64,000 nucleotides of DNA, from NCBI GenBank assembly GCA_016183615.1, contig JACPEG010000017.1, positions 1 to 64,000 on the forward strand. Direction: 5' to 3'. The DNA is from Betaproteobacteria bacterium (GTDB lineage: Bacteria > Pseudomonadota > Gammaproteobacteria > Burkholderiales > UBA6910). The position numbers and the translations under genes were made by a program. Shown piece by piece: positions 44,346 to 52,316 of this stretch (positions are counted from its first letter, which is position 1; each line of letters starts with the position of its first letter). The notes below the pieces were generated by a model. The model had not been told where the DNA came from. It did not search any database and saw nothing but the letters and a program-made list of their open reading frames with translations.

Positions 44346-44702
44346 GTGAGGCCCGGCGACTGGGCCGTGATTTTTGTGGCGGCGCTCGCGGTGGCCTGGC
44401 TGTTTGCGGCGCTTTGGCAGGGCGGGCCGGCCAGGCGCGCGGTGATTCGCAGCGGCGGCCAGGTGTTCGCGGAAGTCCCGCTCGACCGGGACCGCACGCT
44501 GCGCGTTCCGGGCCCGCTGGGCGACAGCGTCATCGCTGTCCGCGCCGGGCGGGCCCGGGTGGAGGCCGATCCGAGCCCGCGCCAGTACTGCGTCAAGCAG
44601 GGATGGCTCGCGCGCCCGGGCGACGTCGCCGTGTGCCTGCCCAACCAGGTGAGCGTCGAACTGGCGGGAGGCGCCAAGGCCTATGACTCGCTCAGCTACT
44701 GA
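44346..44702 (+). CDS. NusG domain II-containing exported or anchored protein
   Basis: This 118-residue protein, with a GTG start, has one N-terminal hydrophobic segment (WAVIFVAALAVAWLFAALW, about 6-24) and a small beta-rich domain. Its YCVKQGWLARPGDVAVCLPN fits the NusG_II family, which is unrelated in function to transcription factor NusG. Such genes are typically paired with a Gx-transporter gene, as here. The start is uncertain: an ATG at 44271 would run through repeat sequence. Role unknown, perhaps in extracytoplasmic flavin or redox chemistry. Confidence 0.72.
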   Translation: MRPGDWAVIFVAALAVAWLFAALWQGGPARRAVIRSGGQVFAEVPLDRDRTLRVPGPLGDSVIAVRAGRARVEADPSPRQYCVKQGWLARPGDVAVCLPNQVSVELAGGAKAYDSLSY

Positions 44703-44732
44703 CGAGAAAGTCGCGCAGCGACTCACGAACCT

Positions 44733-44758
44733 CCCCTCTCCCGCACGCGGGAGAGGGG
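44733..44758. repeat. Perfect CCCCTCTCCCG hairpin
   Basis: CCCCTCTCCCGC pairs with GCGGGAGAGGGG around AC, between the NusG_II and Gx genes. It is followed by AGGGGTGAGGG. This is a widespread type of intergenic hairpin in beta- and gammaproteobacteria. Confidence 0.65.
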
Positions 44759-44778
44759 GCAGGGGTGAGGGAACGATC

Positions 44779-45366
44779 ATGGCGGGCGACGACGTTCATG
44801 AATTCGGAGAGACGCGCAACGCCATGATCGTTAGGCTCGCGGCCACGGCCGAGGACCATCGCATCAGCCGGCTGGCGGCCGCCGCCATCGGGCTCGCGGT
44901 GCTGGAGGCCGGCATTCCCTCGCCGCTGCCCGGGATCAAGCCCGGGCTCGCGAACATCGTGGTGCTGATCGTGCTGGCCCGTTACGGTTTCCGGGCCGCG
45001 GCATGGGTGTCGCTGCTGCGGGTGGTGGCGGGCAGCCTCATCCTCGGCAACTTCCTGTCACCGGGATTTTTCCTGAGCTTTACCGGCGCGGTGTTCAGCC
45101 TCGCGGCCCTGGGATTTGGGGCCCGGCTCCCGGAAACGCTTTTCGGGCCCGTCACCCACAGCGTGCTGGCCTCCTTCGCCCACATCGCCGGACAGCTGCT
45201 GGTCGCGTATTTCTGGCTCGTTCCCCACCCCGGGATCGTCTACCTGGTTCCGGTATTCGCCGCCGCCGCCCTGCTGTTCGGCGCGGTGAACGGCCTGGTG
45301 GCGGCCCGTTTCCTCGCGCCGCGGGAAATGCGGCAGGCCGCAGGCGTCGTCCATGGATCGGCCTAG
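44779..45366 (+). CDS. Gx transporter family membrane protein (HepPP synthase component I-like)
   Basis: This 195-residue membrane protein has about five hydrophobic segments. The stretch GIPSPLPGIKPGLANIVVLI (about 48-67) is the hallmark of this family, often named heptaprenyl diphosphate synthase component I by old homology, but more likely a small-solute carrier. I chose the ATG at 44779, with GAGGGA 6 bases upstream. It overlaps ubiX by 14 bases. The pairing with the NusG_II gene is typical; the substrate is unknown. Confidence 0.85.
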   Translation: MAGDDVHEFGETRNAMIVRLAATAEDHRISRLAAAAIGLAVLEAGIPSPLPGIKPGLANIVVLIVLARYGFRAAAWVSLLRVVAGSLILGNFLSPGFFLSFTGAVFSLAALGFGARLPETLFGPVTHSVLASFAHIAGQLLVAYFWLVPHPGIVYLVPVFAAAALLFGAVNGLVAARFLAPREMRQAAGVVHGSA

Positions 45367-45991
45367 GACCATCTGCCTCGCCTTCACCGGCGCTTCCGGC
45401 ATGCCCTACGGCATCCGGCTGCTGGAGCAACTGCTGAAGAGCGGGCAGCGGGTCTGGCTCCTGTACTCCCAGGTGGCCCAGATCGTGGCCCAGCAGGAAA
45501 TGGAGCTGGCGCTGCCTTCCCGGCCCAGGGAGGCGGAGGCGTTTTTCACCGGGCGATTCAAGGCAGCGCCCGGGCAGCTCCAGGTGTTCGGCAGGGAAGA
45601 GTGGTTCGCGCCGGTCGCCTCGGGCTCCAATGCGCCCGACGCCATGGTGGTCTGTCCCTGCACCATGGGGACGCTGGCCGCCATCAGCGCGGGCCTGGCC
45701 CAGAACCTGATCGAGCGCGCCGCCGACGGGGTGCTGAAGGAGAGCCGCAAGCTCGTCCTGGTGCCGCGGGAGACGCCGCTTTCGGCGATTCACCTGGAGA
45801 ACATGCTGCGGCTCACCCGCGCCGGCGCGGTAATTCTCCCCGCCAATCCCGGCTTCTATCATCATCCGCGGTCGGTGGACGACCTGGTGGATTTCGTGGT
45901 GGCGCGGGTGCTCGATCAACTGGGGGTGCCCAACGATCTCATGCGACGCTGGGGCGCCGAGCGCTCACCCGGCTCCCAGGAAGAAAGCTAG
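45353..45991 (+). CDS. ubiX: Flavin prenyltransferase UbiX
   Basis: UbiX adds a dimethylallyl group to FMN to make the prenylated cofactor used by UbiD-type decarboxylases, such as in ubiquinone synthesis. It has 212 residues with the FMN-binding FTGASGMPYGIRLLEQLL near the N-terminus, VCPCTMGTLAAISAGLAQNL and PRETPLSAIHLENMLRL. It begins inside the Gx-transporter gene. No ubiD was seen in the window. Confidence 0.95.
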   Translation: MDRPRTICLAFTGASGMPYGIRLLEQLLKSGQRVWLLYSQVAQIVAQQEMELALPSRPREAEAFFTGRFKAAPGQLQVFGREEWFAPVASGSNAPDAMVVCPCTMGTLAAISAGLAQNLIERAADGVLKESRKLVLVPRETPLSAIHLENMLRLTRAGAVILPANPGFYHHPRSVDDLVDFVVARVLDQLGVPNDLMRRWGAERSPGSQEES

Positions 45992-46009
45992 AATGAACCT
46001 AAACCTTGG

Positions 46010-46146
46010 TTCAACCACGGGGGACACGGGGAGCAGAGGGAAATTCAACGTGTTGCCGATAAATCTTGATACACCCGGTGAGTGGCGCCCGCCGTTTCCC
46101 CACTGGGCAGTTCTCCGTTGTTTTTCCCCGTGCTCCCCGTGGTTAA
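46010..46146. repeat. Dispersed 135-base element, family C (CCACGGGG type)
   Basis: Terminal inverted arms are AACCACGGGGGACACGGGGA (46013-46032) and CCCCGTGCTCCCCGTGGTT (46126-46144). The whole element, including the interior GTGGCGCCCGCCGTTTCCCC, is closely similar to the reverse complement of 49776-49906. It lies in the 230-base gap between ubiX and the LON-domain gene. Confidence 0.85.
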
Positions 46147-46221
46147 CTGCTTTTTCCAGGATGAACCCTGGGCGCGGCGGCCTCGGGCCGCAGCCGCTCC
46201 CATCAACCGGCCGGGCGTTCC

Positions 46222-46848
46222 ATGGCGATATTTGACTTCCTGAAGGGCGCGAAAGATACCGGCGTCCGCGAAGTATCCATCTTTCCGCTGAACACGGTTC
46301 TGTTCCCGGGCGCCATTCTTCCGCTCAAGGTTTTCGAGCAGCGCTACATCGAGATGACCAAGACCTGTCTCAAGGACGACGTGCCGTTCGGGGTCTGCCT
46401 GATCAAGGAGGGTGCCGAGGTGGGCGACCCGGCAGTGCCGCAGGAAGTGGGCTGCCTCGCGTCCATTCTGGAGTGGGACATGCAGCAGCTCGGAATCTTC
46501 CACCTGAAGACCCTCGGCAGCCAGCGCTTTCGCATCGTCGACCGGGAGATGGCGGAAAGCGGCCTCATCACCGCCCGGGTGGAGTTGATCCAGGACGAGG
46601 TCGAGTCCGGCGTGCCCGACGAGGACAAGGCCTGTGTCGCCGTGCTCAAGCTCATCGTGGAACGGCTGGGCGAGGAGCATTTCCATCCGCCGTTCCGCTT
46701 CGACGACGCCGCCTGGGTCGGCTACCGCCTCGCCGAAGTGCTGCCCATCAAGCTCGCGGCCAAGCAGAAGCTGCTGGAGCTCACCGACAGCCGCATCCGG
46801 CTGCAGGTGCTGCACAAGTTCCTCGCCCAGCAGGGGCTCGCCACCTGA
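46222..46848 (+). CDS. LON substrate-binding domain protein
   Basis: This 208-residue cytoplasmic protein consists only of a LON N-terminal (substrate-binding) domain, without protease or AAA parts. Signatures are VSIFPLNTVLFPGAILPLKV near residue 14 and FEQRYIEMTKTCL. Stand-alone members are common and of unknown role. It follows a repeat element and precedes a bidirectional palindrome. Confidence 0.9.
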   Translation: MAIFDFLKGAKDTGVREVSIFPLNTVLFPGAILPLKVFEQRYIEMTKTCLKDDVPFGVCLIKEGAEVGDPAVPQEVGCLASILEWDMQQLGIFHLKTLGSQRFRIVDREMAESGLITARVELIQDEVESGVPDEDKACVAVLKLIVERLGEEHFHPPFRFDDAAWVGYRLAEVLPIKLAAKQKLLELTDSRIRLQVLHKFLAQQGLAT

Positions 46849-46893
46849 AACGCTGGGCGCAACGGGCAACCCGCGGAACCTACCCGTAACCTC

Positions 46894-46967
46894 GTAGGTT
46901 GGGCTTCGCCTGCGAAGCCCAACAATCATACGGCACCTGGAATGTTGGGCATGAATGCCCAACCTAC
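46894..46967. repeat. GTAGGTTGGGC double hairpin between converging genes
   Basis: The outer arms GTAGGTTGGGC (46894-46904) and GCCCAACCTAC (46957-46967) enclose two hairpins built from GTTGGGC and GCCCAAC. It separates the convergent LON-domain and phosphatase-like genes, so a bidirectional terminator role is plausible. Its right arm overlaps the 3' end of the phosphatase-like gene. Confidence 0.75.
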
Positions 46968-47398
46968 GCCGGGTCCCGGGCCATCATTCTCAGGCCGCCG
47001 ATCATGCCTTCCACTCTTGCCCTGATGCGGTCCCGCAGCTCCGAGTAGGCCTGCGCCCCGGCTCCGGCATCGGGCGCCGGAAAGGGGAAAAAACGCCGCT
47101 GCGCACCAGGCCGCGAGGGCGGGCAGTTGCGCTCCGCAGTCTCGTCCAGGGTAATCACCAGGTCCGCCCATGCGACAAGCTCCGGGTCCAGCGCCGTCGC
47201 GGGCCGGTCGCCAAGCTCAATGCCCGCTTCGGCCATGCAGGAGATGACGGAAGGATCGAGGATGGTGGGCGCAATCCCGGCGGAGCGAGCCTCCATCACG
47301 TCCGCGCCGAGCGCGTTGGCAAAGGCCTCCGCCATCCGGGAACTCGCCCCGTCGTCGCGGCACACGAACAGAATGCGCGCCCTGCGCTTGTAACCCAT
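46964..47398 (-). CDS. LMW protein-tyrosine phosphatase/ArsC-like protein with altered P-loop
   Basis: This 144-residue protein has the low-molecular-weight phosphatase fold used by tyrosine phosphatases and thioredoxin-type arsenate reductases. The P-loop region reads RILFVCRDDGASSRMAEAFA. The nucleophile Cys13 is present, but the position of the essential Arg (C-X5-R) holds Ser19, and an Arg appears two residues later. FPFPAPDA near residue 107 may hold the general acid. Loss of the Arg argues against normal catalysis. I chose the ATG at 47398; a TTG lies 6 codons earlier. Confidence 0.75.
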   Translation of the reverse strand: MGYKRRARILFVCRDDGASSRMAEAFANALGADVMEARSAGIAPTILDPSVISCMAEAGIELGDRPATALDPELVAWADLVITLDETAERNCPPSRPGAQRRFFPFPAPDAGAGAQAYSELRDRIRARVEGMIGGLRMMARDPA

Positions 47399-47510
47399 TC
47401 GGGGTAGCCCGGCCAAAACGTCGAAGTCACTGCGGCGGCCCAGTATACTCCCGGCACGAACCGCCCGGCCCGACCGGGGTCAAAACCATCACGGTTCCGG
47501 AGGAGATGCC

Positions 47511-48545
47511 ATGAATCCAGTGTTGCGCCTGCTGCTGGTTGCGGGGATGACCCTCCTCGCCGCGCCCCTTTCCCTGGCCCAGTCCATCCGGCCGGCCGAA
47601 CCCTATCGCCACGACGCGGACCTGCCCGGCTGGTTCAAGGAGAGCTTTCTCGACCTTTCCGCCGACATCAAGGAGGCCGCCCGGGAAAAGAAGCGCCTCA
47701 TGCTCTATTTCGGCCAGGATGGCTGCCCCTACTGCGCAGAGCTGATGCGGGTCAACTTCCGCCAGAAGGACATCGTGGACAAGACGCGCTCGCGGTTCGA
47801 GGCCATCGCCCTCAACATCTGGGGCGACCGCGAGGTCAACTGGGTGGACGGGAAGAGCTACATCGAGAAGGATTTCGCCGCAGCCCTCAAGGTCCAGTTC
47901 ACGCCGACCTTGCTGTTCCTCGACGAGCGGGGCGAGGTGGCGCTGCGGGTGAACGGCTACTTCCCGCCCCACAAGTTCCACGCCGCGCTGGATTACGCGA
48001 GCGGCAAGGCGCCGGCCGGCATTCGCTTCGCGGATTACCTCAAGACCGCCGCGCGAGAACCGGCGAGCGGCGTGTTGCACGACGAGCCGTTTTTCGTGAA
48101 GCCCCCCTTCGACCTGCGCCGCAGCGGAAAATCCGCGGGCAGGCTGCTCGCGGTGGTGTTCGAGCAGAAGGACTGCGCGGCCTGCGACGAGCTGCACAAG
48201 GATGGCTTCAGGAACCGGGATGTCGCCGCGCTGGTGCGCAAATTCGACGTGGCGCGGCTCGCGCTGTTCGGCAACGCCAAGGTGGTAACGCCGCAGGGCA
48301 AGACCCTGACCGAGGAGGAGTGGGGCCGCGGGCTCAATGTCGGCTACACCCCCTCCATTGTGTTCTTCGACGCCAAGGGCAAGGAAGTGCATCGCATCGA
48401 GGCCTACCTCAAGCCCTTCCATCTGGCATCGAGCTTCGACTACGTGGCCAGCGGCGCCTATCTCACCCAGCCCAGTTTCCAGCGCTTCCTCCAGACCCGG
48501 GCCGAGGGCATTCGCTCCGGGGGCGGGCAGGTCAATCTCTGGTAA
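47511..48545 (+). CDS. Exported tandem thioredoxin-fold protein
   Basis: This 344-residue protein has a signal peptide (cut near LSLAQS, about residue 24) and two thioredoxin-like domains. The first has a CPYC redox pair (72-75) and the second CAAC (222-225). Each is followed by a cis-Pro-like patch (TPTLLFLDERG and TPSIVFFDAKG). It resembles SoxW/thioredoxin-like fold proteins that keep periplasmic enzymes reduced. GGAGGAG precedes the ATG. Partners are not evident nearby. Confidence 0.85.
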   Translation: MNPVLRLLLVAGMTLLAAPLSLAQSIRPAEPYRHDADLPGWFKESFLDLSADIKEAAREKKRLMLYFGQDGCPYCAELMRVNFRQKDIVDKTRSRFEAIALNIWGDREVNWVDGKSYIEKDFAAALKVQFTPTLLFLDERGEVALRVNGYFPPHKFHAALDYASGKAPAGIRFADYLKTAAREPASGVLHDEPFFVKPPFDLRRSGKSAGRLLAVVFEQKDCAACDELHKDGFRNRDVAALVRKFDVARLALFGNAKVVTPQGKTLTEEEWGRGLNVGYTPSIVFFDAKGKEVHRIEAYLKPFHLASSFDYVASGAYLTQPSFQRFLQTRAEGIRSGGGQVNLW

Positions 48546-48608
48546 CGGGAAAAACGCGGCACTTGGATCCGCTGCGTGAGACTCATCCGGGGTCGCGGAC
48601 GCATTCCT

Positions 48609-49658
48609 CTACGTCCTTCCGAGCGCCTGCAGCAGCTTTTTCATCGGTGCGGGAAGCGCGGCGCCGGAGATATCCTCCAGGTCGAGCCACAGCCGCCCCG
48701 GTTGTTCCGCCCGCGGAATCAGCCGCCGCACGCGTGCAACCTGCGGATGAATGCGCAGCCGGAAGTGGGTGAACCCATGTTCCACCGGCGCGAGCGGCGT
48801 CACCTCCACCACTTCGACGCCCAGCTGCCGTGCGCAATAATCCGCGGCGTCTTCCCGTGGCGGGAGCTCCGGCAGGCACCACAGTCCGCCCCACACACCC
48901 GTCGGCGGGCGCTTTTCCAGCATCACCTCCCCCTTGCGCAACAACGCGAGAAAGGCCGCATCCCGCAGGGGAATGGTCTTGCGGGGCCTGGCTGCCGGCA
49001 ACTCGGCGCTGCGGCCGGTGGCGAAAGCGGCGCATTCTTTCGGAACCGGACATTGTCCGCAAAGCGGAGCGCGGCGCAGGCACACCGTCGCTCCCAGATC
49101 CATGAGGGCCTGGGTATAGGTCTCGACGTCGCGCGCCGGCAACAGGAACTCGGCCCGCTCCCAAAGCGCATTTTCCACCGCCTTGGTCCCGGAGTAGCCC
49201 TCGATGCCGAAAAAACGCGCCAATACGCGCTTCACGTTGCCATCGAGGATGGCCCTGCGCTCGCCGAAGGCAAATGCCGCAATGGCCGCGGCGGTGGAGC
49301 GTCCCACGCCTGGCAGGGTCGCGATGTCCTCGAACTGCCGGGGGAATCGGCCACCGTGCTGCTCGAGCATGAGCCGCGCCGCGCGATGCAGGTTGCGGCC
49401 CCGGGCGTAGTAGCCGAGCCCGGCCCATAGTGCGAGCACCCGGTCGGGATCGGCCCGGGCCAGGCGCTTCAGATCGGGGAACTCCTCCATGAAACGGGTG
49501 AAATACGGGATGACCGTCGTCACCCGGGTCTGCTGCAGCATGATTTCCGAGACCCAGATGCGATAGGGATCGCGTGTGGCCTGCCATGGCAGGTCGTGGC
49601 GGCCGTGGCGCTTCTGCCAGGCGATGAGCCTCTTGGCGAAGTTTGTCGTTCCAGTCAT
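48609..49658 (-). CDS. mutY: A/G-specific adenine DNA glycosylase MutY
   Basis: MutY removes adenine mispaired with 8-oxoguanine. It has 349 residues with an HhH-GPD domain (SEIMLQQTRVTTVIPYF, LPGVGRSTAAAIAAFAFG) and catalytic Asp downstream. The [4Fe-4S] ligands are C-X6-C-X2-C-X5-C in CLRRAPLCGQCPVPKEC, and a C-terminal NUDIX-like domain recognises 8-oxoG. It often neighbours an asmA-like gene in betaproteobacteria, as here, though separated by the large nested repeat. Confidence 0.96.
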   Translation of the reverse strand: MTGTTNFAKRLIAWQKRHGRHDLPWQATRDPYRIWVSEIMLQQTRVTTVIPYFTRFMEEFPDLKRLARADPDRVLALWAGLGYYARGRNLHRAARLMLEQHGGRFPRQFEDIATLPGVGRSTAAAIAAFAFGERRAILDGNVKRVLARFFGIEGYSGTKAVENALWERAEFLLPARDVETYTQALMDLGATVCLRRAPLCGQCPVPKECAAFATGRSAELPAARPRKTIPLRDAAFLALLRKGEVMLEKRPPTGVWGGLWCLPELPPREDAADYCARQLGVEVVEVTPLAPVEHGFTHFRLRIHPQVARVRRLIPRAEQPGRLWLDLEDISGAALPAPMKKLLQALGRT

Positions 49659-49671
49659 GGCTCAGTTCTTC

Positions 49672-50020
49672 ACCACAAGACACGGAGGCACAGAGAAGGA
49701 CGAATCATTTCAACGCGAAGGCGCAAAGATCGCAAAGAATGGCGAAAGAAAAAGAGCCTTAAACCTGGGAAACGTAGTCAACCCCGGGGAGCACGGGGAA
49801 AAACAAGGGAGAACAACCCGATGGGGAAACGCCGGGCGCCACCCATCGGGTGGGTCAAGACGCATCAGCAACACATTGATTTTCCCCGTGTCCCCCGTGG
49901 TTGAACTGAGGTTTTTTGGTTAAACCTTTGGGTCCTTTGCGGTTCTTTCCTTTTTCCTTCGCGTTAATGCTTTTGAACTTGTTGTTCTCCGTGTCTCCGT
50001 GTCTCCGTGCCTCCGTGGTT
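49672..50020. repeat. Nested triple inverted repeat (families A, B and C)
   Basis: The whole 372-base gap between mutY and the asmA-like gene is filled by inverted arms one inside another. Outer, family A: 49672-49699 (GACACGGAGGCACAGAG) with 49984-50020 (CTCCGTGCCTCCGTGG). Middle, family B: 49712-49740 (ACGCGAAGGCGCAAAG) with 49926-49965 (CTTTGCGG and CCTTCGCGTT). Inner, family C: 49778-49803 (GGGGAGCACGGGGAAAAACA) with 49880-49904 (TTTTCCCCGTGTCCCCCG). A further palindrome, CCCGATGGGG with CCCATCGGG, lies at the centre. No gene was seen. Confidence 0.85.
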
Positions 50021-50030
50021 ACCCGCCCTT

Positions 50031-52232
50031 TCACCGGAACAGCCCCTTGAGCCGGTCTTTGAGCTTGTCCTCGACCTTCGTCTTCACTTCTTCCTTCTTC
50101 GTCTCCACCTTGGCCTTGGCGGCTTCCGACGCCATGGCGCCGAAATCGAGGCGATAGGAGGGCGCAGCCCAGGCGCCGGAGATTTTCACCGGCACCGTGA
50201 CGCCCTTGAGGTCTGCCAGCTCTCTGCCCCCCTGTCCGGCCGTGGTGGCGACCACCGTGGCCTTGAGCAGGTAGTCGAGGGTTTCGGCCCCGATGTTGAT
50301 GTCCCCCGCGCCGCCCACCCGCAGCAGCGGCGATTTCATGGACAGGTCTTCATTGCGGGCCACGCCGTTGCGGATCACGAAGCTGCCTTTGAGCTCGGTG
50401 AAATCCGTCTGCTCGGCCTTGCCCGGCGTGACCGCCTGCTCGCCCTTGGCCAATCCCAGCTTGGCCTTGGCACCGCGGATCGCGGAGGCGATGTCGATGC
50501 CCTTGATGGCGCCGTCGGCCAGGCTCAGCGCCGCGGTCCCGTTCAACGCTTTTTTCATCGCGCTCACGGTGGCGCCTTGGGCGGTCACGTCCACGCTTAC
50601 ACTGCCCTTGCCCTCGAGCCGATCCTGATCCGCCAGGTCCCGGAGCAACGGACCGACGCTGATGCCCGAAAGATTCTGTTTCAGGGCCACTGCCGGCCCG
50701 GCGGCGGCCACATTGAGGCTGCCGCTCATGGCGCCCTCGTAGAGCTTCGCGGACAGCGGGCTCAGGTCGAGGCGCCCGTTGCCCGCCCTGAAATCCACCC
50801 GCACCTGGCTCGCCTTCATTTTCGCCGCCGTCAGGGCGCCGATGCGCACGCTGCCGCTGGCGTTCACGCTTTTCAGGAACGAGAAGTCAAGGGGCTGCTC
50901 CGGCTTCGCGTCTTTGGCTTCCGCCTTTTTCGCCGGCAAATACGCGTCCAGGTCGAGCCGGTCGATGTCCGCGTCCAGCGTGATCGCGGGCTTGCCGAAG
51001 CCCGCCACGCCCACCTTCGCCTTGATATTGCTGTCGCCCACCTTGCCCGCCAGGGATGCCTGGGCAAGCTGTTTCGCGCCGTCCACGCTCCCTGTGCCCC
51101 TGAGCTCCCCGCCGATGCTCTTTCCCGGCAGGTTGGGGCCGCTGGCGCTGATGCTCAGGGCCAGCTGGGGCAGGCTCACCCGCTGGGCCTGGAAGTTCCC
51201 GCTGAGGGGCGAAGTGAGCCGGAGCTTGATGCTTTGCTCGCCCTGCTTCGACTCCACGTCGAGGGTCATGGGGCCGCTCCTGAAGGCCTCCACGGTGCCT
51301 TCCAGGCCCGGCAAAACCAGGGCCGCCGAGATGCCCGGGAGCTTTGCGCTTGCCGTCACCTTGTCCCCCCCGAAGCGATCCTTCGTGAGCTGCAGCCGTG
51401 GCGCCTCCAGCTTCGCCTCCACGGCGTCCTTGCCCACATTTCCGGTCAGGGCGAGGCTGAGTTTCTCCGCCGTGAACTCCTGGGCGGCGGGACTGGCGCT
51501 GGCATCGCCGCCCGCCTTGAGCGCGAAATTGCGGATCCCCGCCGCTTCGCCCTTCGACTCCAGGGCGAGACCCTCGAGGGCGTAGTACTGCTTGTCCAGG
51601 TCGAAGCTGAGGCGGGTTTTCACCTGGGTGGCGAGCGCGAGCTTCGGCTGGTTGGCGGCGAGCGAGAACGACAGCTCCACCGGCGTCGAGACGCCGGCGG
51701 CGATGCGCCCGGTCTTCAGGTTGACGTTGCCGAGCTCGTAGCGGGCGCCCCGGGCCTCGTCGCGGTAGGTGAGCGTCGCGTTCTCCAGCAGGACGTGATC
51801 GATGTCGAACTTCACCTGCCCGCCCTTCTCCTCCTTCGAGATCAGGTCGTCGATGTTGAGACGCCCGTCCTTGAACTTCACCAGGTTCGCCTTCAGGCCC
51901 TTCACGGTGATTTCATTCACCACCACTTCCTTCCTGAGCAGCGGCATCACCGCAAGGGACACCCGGGCGCCGTCCACGGCGGCGAATTCCTGCTCGCTCT
52001 TGTGCTCGGAAAGGGAAAGCCTTCCCAGGTCCACGCCGAGGTTGGGGAAGAACGAAAGCCGGATGTCCCCGGGCAGGCTCAGGCTGCGGTCTTTCTGCTC
52101 CTTCACCGCCTTCACGATCTGGGGCTTGTAGGCATTCGGGTCGAAAGTCGCGGCGATGAACCCGACTCCGGCTGCGACGATTACAATGAGACCGGCGAGG
52201 ACGATCAGGCCGTATTTCAGGATCTTGTTCAT
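50031..52232 (-). CDS. AsmA family protein
   Basis: This 733-residue envelope protein has one N-terminal helix (YGLIVLAGLIVIVAAGVGFI, about 7-26) and FDPNAYKPQIV. A long periplasmic beta-rich AsmA/DUF748-like region is followed by an AsmA_2-like C-terminal domain (KQNLSGISVGPLLRDLAD, LDYLLKATVVATTAGQGG). The family is thought to form phospholipid bridges between the membranes. It is transcribed toward mutY and away from the AttE-like gene. Confidence 0.88.
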   Translation of the reverse strand: MNKILKYGLIVLAGLIVIVAAGVGFIAATFDPNAYKPQIVKAVKEQKDRSLSLPGDIRLSFFPNLGVDLGRLSLSEHKSEQEFAAVDGARVSLAVMPLLRKEVVVNEITVKGLKANLVKFKDGRLNIDDLISKEEKGGQVKFDIDHVLLENATLTYRDEARGARYELGNVNLKTGRIAAGVSTPVELSFSLAANQPKLALATQVKTRLSFDLDKQYYALEGLALESKGEAAGIRNFALKAGGDASASPAAQEFTAEKLSLALTGNVGKDAVEAKLEAPRLQLTKDRFGGDKVTASAKLPGISAALVLPGLEGTVEAFRSGPMTLDVESKQGEQSIKLRLTSPLSGNFQAQRVSLPQLALSISASGPNLPGKSIGGELRGTGSVDGAKQLAQASLAGKVGDSNIKAKVGVAGFGKPAITLDADIDRLDLDAYLPAKKAEAKDAKPEQPLDFSFLKSVNASGSVRIGALTAAKMKASQVRVDFRAGNGRLDLSPLSAKLYEGAMSGSLNVAAAGPAVALKQNLSGISVGPLLRDLADQDRLEGKGSVSVDVTAQGATVSAMKKALNGTAALSLADGAIKGIDIASAIRGAKAKLGLAKGEQAVTPGKAEQTDFTELKGSFVIRNGVARNEDLSMKSPLLRVGGAGDINIGAETLDYLLKATVVATTAGQGGRELADLKGVTVPVKISGAWAAPSYRLDFGAMASEAAKAKVETKKEEVKTKVEDKLKDRLKGLFR

Positions 52233-52316
52233 GATAAGGATTCGTAAACGCTGGGGTGGCGGGATGATGGCCTATTGTAATTCACGGCCCGGCGCGCGGC
52301 GACCCGGGGGCGAGCC

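Noticed and set aside
49672..50020. CRISPR array or gene in the repeat-filled gap
   Set aside because: The repeats are inverted and not regularly spaced direct repeats, no cas genes are present, and the apparent frames are translations of the repeat arms.
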